DNA from: Amaranthus tricolor
Lineage: Eukaryota > Streptophyta > Magnoliopsida > Caryophyllales > Amaranthaceae
DNA length: 64,000 nt
Reading direction: 5' to 3'
Assembly: GCF_026212465.1 (NCBI RefSeq)
Contig: NC_080056.1
Span: forward strand, 25,749,249 to 25,813,248
In this document: piece after piece, positions 1 through 15,000 of the stretch
How positions within the stretch are numbered: the stretch's first letter is position 1
How the letters are laid out: every line of letters starts with the position of its first letter
The notes under the pieces: model-generated
Databases searched by the model: none
Told to the model about the DNA's origin: nothing
Seen by the model: only the letters and a program-made list of their open reading frames with translations
Made by a program: the position numbers and the translations under genes

Positions 1-3000
1 ACACAACACTATTTGGTATATATTATTGTGTTGAAGTGGTTAGAATTGAAAATTATAGTCAAATGCTAGAACTTAGCGTGTTAAGTTGCGATTTTCTAGG
101 TTTTTTAGCATTTTTAGCACTTTAGCGCATAAAGTAGCTCAAACTTGGTTTTGTTTTGCACGAAATTTGGCACGCAACACTATTTGGTATATATTATTGT
201 GTTGAAGTGGTTAGAATTGAAAATCATACTCATATGCTAGAAATTACGTGTTAAGTTGCGATTTTATGGGTATTTAAGTGTTTTTGGCGTTTTTGCGCAT
301 AAAGTAGTTCAAACTTGGTTTGTTTTGCATGAAACTAGGCACACAACTCTATTAAATATATATTATTGTGTGGGAAGTGGTTAGAATTGAAAATCATAGT
401 TATATGCTTGAAATTACGTGTTAAGTTGCGATTTTATGCGTTTTTAAACTTTTTTTGCACTTCACGCTTAAAGTAGCTCAAACTTGGTTTGTTTTGCACG
501 AAACTTGGCACACAACACTATTCGGTATATATTATTGTGTTGAATTGGTTAGAATTGAAAATCATACTCATATGCTAGAAATTACGTGTTAAGTTGCGAT
601 TTTATGGGTTTTTAAGTGTTTTTGGCGTTTTTGCGCATAAAAGTAGCTCAAACTTGGTTTGTTTTGCATGAAACTAGGCACACAACTCTATTAAATATAT
701 ATTATTGTGTGGAAGTGGTTAGAATTGAAAATCATAGTCATAGTCTTGAAATTACGTGTTAAGTTGCGATTTTATACGTTTTTAAACTTTTTTTGCACTT
801 TCACGCTTAAAGTAGCTCAAACTTGGTTTGTTTTGCACGAAACTTGGCACACAACACTATTTGGTATATATTATTGTGTTGAAGTGGTTAGAATTGAAAA
901 TCATACTTATATGCTAGAAATTACGTGTTAAGTTGCGATTTTATGGGTTTTTAAGCATTTTTAGCACTTTTGCGCATAAAGTAGTTCAAACTTTGTTTGT
1001 TTTGCACGAAATTTGGCCACGCAACACTATTTGGTATATATTTTTGTGTTGAAGTGGTTAGAATTGAAAATCATACTCATATGCTAGAAATTACGTGTTA
1101 AGTTGCGATTTTATTGGTTTTTAAGTGTTTTTTGCGTTTTTGCGCATAAAGTAGCTGAAACTTGGTTTGTTTTGCACGAAACCTCGCACACAACTCTATT
1201 TAATATATATTATTGTGTGGAAGTTGTTAGAATTGAAAATCATTGTCATATGCTAGAAATTACGTGTTAAGTTGCGATTTTATGCGTTTTTAAACTTTTT
1301 TGGCACTTTCACGCTTAAAGTAGCTCAAACTTGGTTTGTTTTGCACGAAACTTGGCACACAACACTATTAGGTATGTATTATTGTGTTGAAGTGGTTAGA
1401 ATTGAAAATTATACTCATATGCTAGAAATTACCTGTTAAATAGCGATTTTAAGAGTTTTTAAGCGTTTTTGGCGTTTTTCGCATAAAGTAGCAAAGTTGG
1501 TTTGTTTTGCACGAAACATGGCACACAACTCTATTTAATATATATTATTGTGTGGAAGTGGTTAGACTTGAAAATCATAGTCATATGCTAGAAATTACGT
1601 GTTAAGTTGCGATTTTATGCGTTTTTAAAGTTTTTTGGCACTTTTGTGCATAAAGTAGCTCAAACTTGGTTTTTTTTTGCACGAAACATGGCACACAACA
1701 CTATTTGGTATGTATTATTGTGTTGAAGTGGTTAGAATTGTAAATCATAGTCAAATGCTGGAAATTACGTGTAAAGTTGCGATTTTCTGGGCTTTTAAGC
1801 AATTTTTGCATTTTTGCGCATAAAGTAGCTCAAACTTGGTTTGTTTTGCACGAAATTTGGCACGCAACACTATTTGGTATATATTATTGTGTTGAAGTGG
1901 TTAGAATTGAAAATCATACTCATATGCTAGAAATTACGTGTTAAGTTGCGATTTTATGGGTTTTTAAGTGTTTTTGGCGTTTTTGCGCATAAAGTAGATG
2001 AAACTTGGTTTGTTTTGCACGAAACTTAGGACACAACTCTATTTAATATATATTATTGTGTGGAAGTGGTTAGAATTGAAAATCATAGTCATATGCTAGA
2101 AATTACGTGTTAAGTTACGATTTTAAAGGTTTTTAACCATTTTTGGCACATTTGCGCATAAAATAGCTAAAACTTGGTTTGTTTTGCACGAAACTTGGCA
2201 CACAACACTATTTGGTATATATTATTGTTTTGAAGTGGTTAGAATTGAAAATCTTACTCATATGTTAGAAATTACTTGTTAAGTTGCAATTTTATGGGTT
2301 TTTAAGCTTTTTTGGCACTTTCACGCATAAAGTAGCTCAAAGTTGGTTTGTTTTCCACGAAACTTGGCACACAAAACTATTTGGTATGTATTATTGTGTT
2401 GAAGTGGTTATAATTGAAAGTCATTCTCATATGCTAGAAATTACGTGTTAAGTTGCGATTTTAAGAGTTTTTAAGCGTTTCTAGCACTTTTGCGCATAAA
2501 GTAGCTCAAACCTGGTTTGTTTTGCATGGAACTTGGTACACAACACTATTTGGTATATATTATTGTGTTGAAGTGGTTAGAATTGAAAATCATAGTCAAA
2601 TGCTAGAAATTACGTGTTAAGTTGCGATTTTCTGGGTTTTTAAGCATTTTTTGCACTTTTGCGCATAAAGTAGCTCAAACTTGGTTTGTTTTGCACGAAA
2701 TTCGGCACGCAACACTATTTGGTATATATTATTGTGTTGAAGTGGTTAGAATTGAAAATCATACTCATATGCTAGAAATTACGTGTTAAGTTGCGATTTT
2801 ATGGGTTTTTTAAGTGTTTTTGGCGTTTTTGCGCATAAAGTAGATGAAACTTGGTTTGTTTTGCACGAAAACTTAGGACACAACTCTATTTAATATATAT
2901 TATTGTGTGGAAGTGGTTAGAATTGAAAATCATAGTCATATGCTAGAAATTACGTGTTAAGTTGCGATTTTAAAGGTTTTTAACCATTTTTGGCACATTT

Positions 3001-6000
3001 GCGCATAAAATAGCTAAAACTTGGTTTGTTTTGCACGAAACTTGGCACACAACACTATTTGGTATATATTATTGTTTTGAAGTGGTTAGAATTGAAAATC
3101 TTACTCATATGTTAGAAATTACTTGTTAAGTTGCAATTTTATGGGTTTTTAAGCTTTTTTTGGCACTTTCACGCATAAAGTAGCTCAAAGTTGGTTTGTT
3201 TTCCACGAAACTTGGCACACAAAACTATTTGGTATGTATTATTGTGTTGAAGTGGTTTATAATTGAAAATCATTCTCATATGCTAGAAATTATGTGTTAA
3301 ATTGCGATTTTAAGAGTTTTTAAGCGTTTTGGCGTTTTTCGCATAAAGTAGCAAACTTGGTTTGTTTTGCACGAAACTTGGCACACAAAACTATTTGGTA
3401 TATATTATTGTGTTTATGTGGTTAGAATTGAAAATCATAGTCATATGCTAGATATTACGTCTTAAGTTGCGATTTTAAAGGTTTTTAAGCATTTTTGGCA
3501 CTTTAGCGCATAAAATAGCTAAAACTTGGTTTGTTTTGCACGAAACTTGGCGCACAACACTATTTGGTATATATTATTGTGTTGAAGTGGTTAGAATTGA
3601 AAATCATACTCATATGCTAGAAATTACGTGTTAAGTTGCGATTTTATGGGTATTTAAGTGTTTTTGGCGTTTTTGCGCATAAAGTAGTTCAAACTTGGTT
3701 TGTTTTGCATGAAACTAGGCACACAACTCTATTAAATATATAGTATTGTGTGGAAGTGGTTAGAATTGAAAATCATAGTTAGATGCTTGAAATTACGTGT
3801 TAAGTTGCGATTTTATGCGTTTTTAAACTTTTTTTGCACTTTCACGCTTAAAGTAGCTCAAACTTGGTTTGTTTTGCACGAAACTTGGCACACAACACTA
3901 TTCGGTATATATTATTGTGTTGAATTGGTTAGAATTGAAAATCATACTCATATGCTAGAAATTACGTGTTAAGTTGCGATTTTATGGGTTTTTAAGTGTT
4001 TTTGGCGTTTTTGCGCATAAAGTAGCTCAAACTTGGTTTGTTTTGCATGAAACAAGGCACACAACTCTATTAAATATATATTATTGTGTGGAAGTGGTTA
4101 GAATTGAAAATCATAGTCATAGTCTTGAAATTACGTGTTAAGTTGCGATTTTATACGTTTTTAAACTTTTTTTGCACTTTCACGCTTAAAGTAGCTCAAA
4201 CTTGGTTTGTTTTGCACGAAACTTAGCACACAACACTATTTGGTATATATTATTGTGTTGAAGTGGTTAGAATTGAAAATCATACTTATATGCTAGAAAT
4301 TACGTGTTAAGTTGCGATTTTATGGGTTTTTAAGCATTTTTAGCACTTTTGCGCATAAAGTAGTTCAAACTTTGTTTGTTTTGCACGAAATTTGGCACGC
4401 AACACTATTTGGTATATATTTTTGTGTTGAAGTGGTTAGAATTGAAAATCATACTCATATGCTAGAAATTACGTGTTAAGTTGCGATTTTATTGGTTTTT
4501 AAGTGTTTTTTGCGTTTTTTGCGCATAAAGTAGCTGAAACTTGGTTTGTTTTGCACGAAACTTCGCACACAACTCTATTTAATATATATTATTGTGTGGA
4601 AGTTGTTAGAATTGAAAATCATTGTCATATGCTAGAAATTACGTGTTAAGTTGCGATTTTATGCGTTTTTAAACTTTTTTGGCACTTTCACGCTTAAAGT
4701 AGCTCAAACTTGGTTTGTTTTGCACGAAACTTGGCACACAACACTATTTAGGTATGTCTTATTGTGTTGAAGTGGTTAGAATTGAAAATTATACTCATAT
4801 GCTAGAAATTACCTGTTAAATTGCGATTTTAAGAGTTTTTAAGCGTTTTTGGCGTTTTTTCGCATAAAGTAGCAAAGTTGGTTTGTTTTGCACGAAACAT
4901 GGCACACAACTCTATTTAATATATATTATTGTGTGGAAGTGGTTAGACTTGAAAATCATAGTCATATGCTAGAAATTACGTGTTAAGTTGCGATTTTATG
5001 CGTTTTTAAAGTTTTTTGGCACTTTTGTGCATAAAGTAGCTCAAACTTGGTTTTTTTTTTGCACGAAACATGGCACACAACACTATTTGGTATATATTAT
5101 TGTTTTGAAGTGGTTAGAATTGAAAATCTTACTCATATGTTAGAATTACTTGTTAAGTTGCAATTTTATGGGTTTTTTAAGCTTTTTTGGCACTTTCACG
5201 CATAAAGTAGCTCAAAGTTGGTTTGTTTTCCACGAAACTTGGCACACAAAACTATTTGGTATGTATTATTGTGTTGAAGTGGTTATAATTGAAAATCATT
5301 CTCATATGCTAGAAATTATGTGTTAAATTGCGATTTTAAGAGTTTTTAAGCGTTTTTGGCGTTTTTCGCATAAAGTAGCAAACTTGGTTTGTTTTGCACG
5401 AAACTTGGCACACAAAACTATTTGGTATATATTATTGTGTTTATGTGGTTAGAATTGAAAATCATAGTCATATGCTAGATATTACGTCTTAAGTTGCGAT
5501 TTTAAAGGTTTTTAAGCATTTTTGGCACTTTAGCGCATAAAATAGCTAAAACTTGGTTTGTTTTGCACGAAACTTGGCGCACAACACTATTTGGTATATA
5601 TTATTGTGTTGAAGTGGTTAGAATTGAAAATCATACTCATATGCTAGAAATTACGTGTTAAGTTGCGATTTTATGGGTATTTAAGTGTTTTTTGGCGTTT
5701 TTGCGCATAAAGTAGTTCAAACTTGGTTTGTTTTGCATGAAACTAGGCACACAACTCTATTAAATATATAGTATTGTGTGGGAAGTGGTTAGAATTGAAA
5801 ATCATAGTTAGATGCTTGAAATTACGTGTTAAGTTGCGATTTTATGCGTTTTTAAACTTTTTTTTGCACTTTCACGCTTAAAGTAGCTCAAACTTGGTTT
5901 GTTTTGCACGAAACTTGGCACACAACACTATTCGGTATATATTATTGTGTTGAATTGGTTAGAATTGAAAATCATACTCATATGCTAGAAATTACGTGTT

Positions 6001-9000
6001 AAGTTGCGATTTTATGGGTTTTTAAGTGTTTTTGGCGTTTTTGCGCATAAAGTAGCTCAAACTTGGTTTGTTTTGCATGAAACAAGGCACACAACTCTAT
6101 TAAATATATATTATTGTGTGGAAGTGGTTAGAATTGAAAATCATAGTCATAGTCCTTGAAATTACGTGTTAAGTTGCGATTTTATACGTTTTTAAACTTT
6201 TTTTGCACTTTCACGCTTAAAGTAGCTCAAACTTGGTTTGTTTTTGCACGAAACTTAGCACACAACACTATTTGGTATATATTATTGTGTTGAAGTGGTT
6301 AGAATTGAAAATCATACTTATATGCTAGAAATTACGTGTTAAGTTGCGATTTTATGGGTTTTTAAGCATTTTTAGCACTTTTGCGCATAAAGTAGTTCAA
6401 ACTTGTTTGTTTTGCACGAAATTTGGCACGCAACACTATTTGGTATATATTTTTGTGTTGAAGTGGTTAGAATTGAAAATCATACTCATATGCTAGAAAT
6501 TACGTGTTAAGTTGCGATTTTATTGGTTTTTAAGTGTTTTTTGCGTTTTTGCGCATAAAGTAGCTGAAACTTGGTTTGTTTTGCACGAAACTTCGCACAC
6601 AACTCTATTTAATATATATTATTGTGTGGAAGTTGTTAGAATTGAAAATCATTGTCATATGCTAGAAATTACGTGTTAAGTTGCGATTTTATGGCGTTTT
6701 TAAACTTTTTTGGCACTTTCACGCTTAAAGTAGCTCAAACTTGGTTTGTTTTGCACGAAACTTGGCACACAACACTATTAGGTATGTCTTATGTGTTGAA
6801 GTGGTTAGAATTGAAAATTATACTCATATGCTAGAAATTACCTGTTAAATTGCGATTTAAGAGGTTTTTAAGCGTTTTTGGCGTTTTCGCATAAAGTAGC
6901 AAAGTTGGTTTGTTTTGCACGAAACATGGCACTCAACTCTATTTAATATATATTATTGTGTGGAAGTGGTTAGACTTGAAAATCATAGTCATATGCTAGA
7001 AATTACGTGTTAAGTTGCGATTTTATGCGTTTTTAAAGTTTTTTGGCACTTTTGTGCATAAAGTAGCTCAAACTTGGTTTTTTTTGCACGAAACATGGCA
7101 CACAACACTATTTGGTATTGTATTATTGTGTTGAAGTGGTTAGAATTGAAAATCATAGTCAAATGCTAGAAATTACGTGTAAAGTTGCGATTTTCAGGGC
7201 TTTTAAGCATATTTTGCACTTTTGCGCATAAAGTAGCTCAAACTTGGTTTGTTTTGCACGAAATTCGGCACGCAACACTATTTGGTATATATTATTGTGT
7301 TGAAGTGGTTAGAATTGAAAAACATACTCATATGCTAGAAATTACGTGTTAAGTTGCGATTTTATGGGTTTTTAAGTGTTTTTGGCGTTTTTGCGCATAA
7401 AGTAGATGAAACTTGGTTTGTTTTGCACGAAACTTAGGACACAACTCTATTTAATATATATTATTGTGTGGAAGTGGTTAGAATTGAAAATCATAGTCAT
7501 ATGCTAGAAATTACGTGTTAAGTTGCGATTTTAAAGGGTTTTTACCATTTTTGGCACATTTGCGCATAAAATAGCTAAAACTTGGTTTGTTTTGCACGAA
7601 ACTTGGCACACAACACTATTTGGTATATATTAATTGTTTTGAAGTGGTTAGAATTGAAAATCTTACTCATATGTTAGAAATTACTTGTTAAGTTGCAATT
7701 TTATGGGTTTTTAAGCTTTTTTGGCACTTTCACGCATAAAGTAGCTCAAAGTTGGTTTGTTTTCCACGAAACTTGGCACACAAAACTATTTGGTATGTAT
7801 TATTGTGTTGAAGTGGTTATAATTGAAAATCATTCTCATATGCTAGAAATTACGTGTTAAGTTGCGATTTTAAGAGTTTTTAAGCGTTTTTCGCAGTTTT
7901 GCGCATAAAGTAGCTCAAACTTGGTTTGTTTTGCATGGAACTTGGTACACAACACTATTTGGTATATATTATTGTGTTGAAGTGGTTAGAATTGAAAATT
8001 ATAGTCAAATGCTAGAAATTACGTGTTAAGTTGCGATTTTCTGGGTTTTTTAGCATTTTTAGCACTTTAGCGCATAAAGTAGCTCAAACTTGGTTTGTTT
8101 TGCACGAAATTTGGCACGCAACACTATTTGGTATATATTATTGTGTTGAAGTGGTTAGAATTGAAAATCATACTCATATGCTAGAAATTACGTGTTAAGT
8201 TGCGATTTTATGGGTATTTAAGTGTTTTTGGCGTTTTTGCGCATAAAGTAGTTCAAACTTGGTTTGTTTTGCATGAAACTAGGCACACAACTCTATTAAA
8301 TATATATTATTGTGTGGAAGTGGTTAGAATTGAAAATCATAGTTAGATGCTTGAAATTACGTGTTAAGTTGCGATTTTATGCGTTTTTAAACTTTTTTTG
8401 CACTTTCACGCTTAAAGTAGCTCAAACTTGGTTTGTTTTGCACGAAACTTGGCACACAAACACTATTCGGTATATATTATTGTGTTGAATTGGTTAGAAT
8501 TGAAAATCATACTCATATGCTAGAAATTACGTGTTAAGTTGCGATTTTATGGGTTTTTAAGTGTTTTTGGCGTTTTTGCGCATAAAGTAGCTCAAACTTG
8601 GTTTGTTTTGCATGAAACTAGGCACACAACTCTATTAAATATATATTATTGTGTGGAAGTGGTTAGAATTGAAAATCATAGTCATAGTCCTTGAAATTAC
8701 GTGTTAAGTTGCGATTTTATACGTTTTTAAACTTTTTTTGCACTTTCACGCTTAAAGTAGCTCAAACTTGGTTTGTTTTGCACGAAACTTGGCACACAAC
8801 ACTATTGGTATATATTATTGTGTTGAAGTGGTTAGAATTGAAAATCATACTTATATGCTAGAAATTACGTGTTAAGTTGCGATTTTATGGGTTTTTAAGC
8901 ATTTTTAGCACTTTTGCGCATAAAGTAGTTCAAACTTTGTTTGTTTTGCACGAAATTTGGCACGCAACACTATTTGGTATATATTTTTGTGTTGAAGTGG

Positions 9001-12000
9001 TTAGAATTGAAAATCATACTCATATGCTAGAAATTACGTGTTAAGTTGCGATTTTATTGGTTTTTAAGTGTTTTTTGCGTTTTTGCGCATAAAGTAGCTG
9101 AAACTTGGTTTGTTTTGCACGAAACTTCGCACACAACTCTATTTAATATATATTATTGTGTGGAAGTTGTTAGAATTGAAAATCATTGTCATATGCTAGA
9201 AATTACGTGTTAAGTTGCGATTTTATGCGTTTTAAAACTTTTTTGGCACTTTCACGCTTAAAGTAGCTCAAACTTGGTTTGTTTTGCACGAAACTTGGCA
9301 CACAACACTATTAGGTATGTCTTATTGTGTTGAAGTGGTTAGAATTGAAAATTATACTCATATGCTAGAAATTACCTGTTAAATTGCGATTTTAAGAGTT
9401 TTTAAGCGTTTTTGGCGTTTTTCGCATAAAGTAGCAAAGTTGGTTTGTTTTGCACGAAACATGGCACACAACTCTATTTAATATATATTATTGTGTGGAA
9501 GTGGTTAGACTTGAAAATCATAGTCATATGCTAGAAATTACGTGTTAAGTTGCGATTTTATGCGTTTTTAAAGTTTTTTGGCACTTTTGTGCATAAAGTA
9601 GCTCAAACTTGGTTTTTTTTTGCACGAAACATGGCACACAACACTATTTGGTATGTATTATTGTGTTGAAGTGGTTAGAATTGAAAATCATAGTCAAATG
9701 CTAGAAATTACGTGTAAAGTTGCGATTTTCAGGGCTTTTAAGCATTTTTTGCACTTTTGCGCATAAAGTAGCTCAAACTTGGTTTGTTTTGCACGAAATT
9801 CGGCACGCAACACTATTTGGTATATATTATTGTGTTGAAGTGGTTAGAATTGAAAAACATACTCATATGCTAGAAATTACGTGTTAAGTTGCGATTTTAT
9901 GGGTTTTTAAGTGTTTTTGGCGTTTTTGCGCATAAAGTAGATGAAACTTGGTTTGTTTTGCACGAAACTTAGGACACAACTCTATTTAATATATATTATT
10001 GTGTGGAAGTGGTTAGAATTGAAAATCATAGTCATATGCTAGAAATTACGTGTTAAGTTGCGATTTTAAAGGTTTTTAACCATTTTTGGCACATTTGCGC
10101 ATAAAATAGCTAAAACTTGGTTTGTTTTGCACGAAACTTGGCACACAACACTATTTGGTATATATTATTGTTTTGAAGTGGTTAGAATTGAAAATCTTAC
10201 TCATATGTTAGAAATTACTTGTTAAGTTGCAATTTTATGGGTTTTTAAGCTTTTTTGGCACTTTCACGCATAAAGTAGCTCAAAGTTGGTTTGTTTTCCA
10301 CGAAACTTGGCACACAAAACTATTTGGTATGTATTATTGTGTTGAAGTGGTTATAATTGAAAATCATTCTCATATGCTAGAAATTACGTGTTAAGTTGCG
10401 ATTTTAAGAGTTTTTAAGCGTTTTTCGCAGTTTTGCGCATAAAGTAGCTCAAACTTGGTTTGTTTTGCATGGAACTTGGTACACAACACTATTTGGTATA
10501 TATTATTGTGTTGAAGTGGTTAGAATTGAAAATTATAGTCAAATGCTAGAAATTACGTGTTAAGTTGCGATTTTCTGGGTTTTTTAGCATTTTTAGCACT
10601 TTAGCGCATAAAGTAGCTCAAACTTGGTTTGTTTTGCACGAAATTTGGCACGCAACACTATTTGGTATATATTATTGTGTTGAAGTGGTTAGAATTGAAA
10701 ATCATACTCATATGCTAGAAATTACGTGTTAAGTTGCGATTTTATGGGTATTTAAGTATTTTTGGCGTTTTTGCGCATAAAGTAGTTCAAACTTGGTTTG
10801 TTTTGCATGAAACTAGGCACACAACTCTATTAAATATATATTATTGTGTGGAAGTGGTTAGAATTGAAAATCATAGTTAGATGCTTGAAATTACGTGTTA
10901 AGTTGCGATTTTATGCGTTTTTAAACTTTTTTTGCACTTTCACGCTTAAAGTAGCTCAAACTTGGTTTGTTTTGCACGAAACTTGGCACACAACACTATT
11001 CGGTATATATTATTGTGTTGAATTGGTTAGAATTGAAAATCATACTCATATGCTAGAAATTACGTGTTAAGTTGCGATTTTATGGGTTTTTAAGTGTTTT
11101 TGGCGTTTTTGCGCATAAAGTAGCTCAAACTTGGTTTGTTTTGCATGAAACTAGGCACACAACTCTATTAAATATATATTATTGTGTGGAAGTGGTTAGA
11201 ATTGAAAATCATAGTCATAGTCTTGAAATTACGTGTTAAGTTGCGATTTTATACGTTTTTAAACTTTTTTTGCACTTTCACGCTTAAAGTAGCTCAAACT
11301 TGGTTTGTTTTGCACGAAACTTGGCACACAACACTATTTGGGATATTTTATTGTGTTGAAGTGGTTAGAATTGAAAATCATACTTATATGCTAGAAATTA
11401 CGTGTTAAGTTGCGATTTTATGGGTTTTTAAGCATTTTTAGCACTTTTGCGCATAAAGTAGTTCAAACTTTGTTTGTTTTGCACGAAATTTGGCACGCAA
11501 CACTATTTGGTATATATTTTTGTGTTGAAGTGGTTAGAATTGAAAATCATACTCATATGCTAGAAATTACGTGTTAAGTTGCGATTTTATTGGTTTTTAA
11601 GTGTTTTTTGCGTTTTTGCGCATAAAGTAGCTGAAACTTGGTTTGTTTTGCACGAAACTTCGCACACAACTCTATTTAATATATATTATTGTGTGGAAGT
11701 TGTTAGAATTGAAAATCATTGTCATATGCTAGAAATTACGTGTTAAGTTGCGATTTTATGCGTTTTTAAACTTTTTTGGCACTTTCACGCTTAAAGTAGC
11801 TCAAACTTGGTTTGTTTTGCACGAAACTTGGCACACAACACTATTAGGTATGTATTATTGTGTTGAAGTGGTTAGAATTGAAAATTAAACTCATATGCTA
11901 GAAATTACCTGTTAAATTGCGATTTTAAGAGTTTTTAAGCGTTTTTGGCGTTTTTCGCATAAAGTAGCAAAGTTGGTTTGTTTTGCACGAAACATGGCAC

Positions 12001-15000
12001 ACAACTCTATTTAATATATATTATTGTGTGGAAGTGGTTAGACTTGAAAATCAAAGTCATATGCTAGAAATTACGTGTTAAGTTGCGATTTTATGCGTTT
12101 TTAAAGTTTTTTGGCACTTTTGTGCATAAAGTAGCTCAAACTTGGTTTGTTTTGCACGAAACATGGCACACAACACTATTTGGTATGTATTATTGTGTTG
12201 AAGTGGTTAGAAATTAAAATCATACTCATATGCTAGAAATTATGTGTTAAATTGCGATTTTAAGAGTTTTTAAGCGTTTTTGGCGTTTTTCGCATAAAGT
12301 AGCAAACTTTGTTTGTTTTGCACGAAACTTGGCACACAAAACTATTTGGTATATATTATTGTGTTTAAGTGGTTAGAATTGAAAATCATAGTCAAATGCT
12401 AGAAATTACGTGTTAAGTTGCAATTTTAAGGGTTTTAAAGCATTTTTAGCACTTTTGGGCATAAAGTAGCTCAAACTTGGTTTGTTTTTCATGAAACTTG
12501 AAACGCAACACTATTCTGTATATGTTATTGTGTTGAAGTGGTTAGAATTTAAATTCATACTCATATGCTTGAAATTACGTGTTAAGTTGCGATTTTATGG
12601 GTTTTTAAGTGTTTTAGGCGTTTTAGCGCATAATTTAGCTCAAACTTGGTTTGTTTTGCACGAAACTAGGCACACAACTCTATTTAATATCTATTATTGT
12701 GTGAAAGTGGTTAGAATTGAAAATCATACTCATATGCTAGAAATTACTTGTTAAGTTGCGATTTTATGCGTTTTTAAACTTTTTTGACACTTTCACGCAT
12801 AAAGTAGCTCAAAGTTGGTTTTTTTTTGCACGAAACTTGGCACACAACACTATTTGGTATATATTATTGTGTTGAAGTGGTTATAATTGAAAATAATAGT
12901 CAAATGCTAGAAATTACGTGTTAAGTTGCGATTTTATGGGTTTTTAAGCATTTTTAGCACTTTTGCGCATAAAGTAGCTCAAACTTGGTTTGTTTTGCAT
13001 GGAACTTGGTACACAACACTATTTGGTATATATTATTGTGTTGAAGTGGTTAGAATTGAAAACTATAGTCAAATGCTAGAAATTACGTGTTAAGTTGCGA
13101 TTTTCTGGGTTTTTTAGCATTTTTAGCACTTTAGCGCATAAAGTAGCTCAAACTTGGTTTGTTTTGCACGAAATTTGGCACGCAACACTATTTGGTATAT
13201 ATTATTGTGTTGAAGTGGTTAGAATTGAAAATCATACTTATATGCTAGAAATTACGTGTTAAGTTGCGATTTTATGGGTTTTTAAGTGTTTTTGGCGTTT
13301 TTGCGCATAAAATAGCCCAAACTTGGTTTGTTTTGCACGAAACTAGGCACACAACTCTATTTAATATCTATTATTGTGTGCAAGTGGTTAGAATTGAAAA
13401 TCATAGTCATATGCTAGAAATTACATTTTAAGTTGCGTTTTTATGCGTTTTAAAACTTTTTTGGCACTTTCACGCATAAAGTAGCTCAAACTTGGTTTGT
13501 TTTGCACGAAACTTGGCACACAACATTATTTGGTATGTATTATTGTGTTGAAGTAGTTAGAAATGAAAATCATACTCATGTGCTAGAAATTATGTGTTAA
13601 ATTGCGATTTTAAGAGTTTTTAAGCGTTTTTGGCGTTTTTCGCATAAAGTAGCAAACTTGGTTTGTTTTGCACGAAACTTGGCACACAAAACTATTTGGT
13701 ATATATTATTGTGTTTAAGTGGTTAGAATTGAAAATCATAGTCATATGCTAGATATTACGTCTTAAGTTGCGATTTTAAAGGTTTTTAAGCATTTTTGGC
13801 ACTTTAGCGCATAAAATAGCTAAAACTTGGTTTGTTTTGCACGAAACTTGGCGCACCACACTATTTCGTATATATTATTGTGTTGAAGTGGTTAGAATTG
13901 AAAATCATACTCATATGCTAGAAATTACGTGTTAAGTTGCGATTTTATGGGTATTTAAGTGTTTTTGGCGTTTTTGCGCATAAAGTAGTTCAAACTTGGT
14001 TTGTTTTGCATGAAACTAGGCACACAACTCTATTAAATATATAGTATTGTGTGGAAGTGGTTAGAATTGAAAATCATAGTTATATGCTTGAAATTACGTG
14101 TTAAGTTGCGATTTTATGCGTTTTTAAACTTTTTTTGCACTTTCACGCTTAAAGTAGCTCAAACTTGGTTTGTTTTGCACGAAACTTGGCACACAACACT
14201 ATTCGGTATATATTATTGTGTTGAATTGGTTAGAATTGAAAATCATACTCATATGCTAGAAATTACGTGTTAAGTTGCGATTTTATGGGTTTTTAAGTGT
14301 TTTTGGTGTTTTTGCGCATAAAGTAGCTCAAACTTGGTTTGTTTTGCATGAAACAAGGCACACAACTCTATTAAATATATATTATTGTGTGGAAGTGGTT
14401 AGAATTGAAAATCATAGTCATAGTCTTGAAATTACGTGTTAAGTTGCGATTTTATACGTTTTTAAACTTTTTTTGCACTTTCACGCTTAAAGTAGCTCAA
14501 ACTTGGTTTGTTTTGCACGAAACTTGGCACACAACACTATTTGGTATATATTATTGTGTTGAAGTGGTTAGAATTGAAAATCATACTTATATGCTAGAAA
14601 TTACGTGTTAAGTTGCGATTTTATTGGTTTTTAAGTGTTTTTTGCGTTTTTGCGCATAAAGTACCTGAAACTTGGTTTGTTTTGCACGAAACTTCGCACA
14701 CAACTCTATTTAATATATATTATTGTGTGGAAGTTGTTAGAATAGAAAATCATTGTCATATGCTAGAAATTACGTGTTAAGTTGCGATTTTATGCGTTTT
14801 TAAACTTTTTTGGCACTTTCACGCTTAAAGTAGCTCAAACTTGGTTTGTTTTGCACGAAACTTGGCACACAACACTACTAGGTATGTATTATTGTGTTGA
14901 AGTGGTTAGAGTTGAAAATTATACTCATATGCTAGAAATTACCTGTTAAATTGCGATTTTAAGAGTTTTTAAGCGTTTTTGGCGTTTTTCGCATAAAGTA

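Noticed and set aside
707..14611. Recurrent 60-90-codon plus-strand ORFs in the left satellite
   Set aside because: They all translate the same tandem monomer, which has few stops in one frame and a length divisible by three; one conserved stop per monomer ends them. No upstream signals, no domain, and frames break freely with 1-bp indels.
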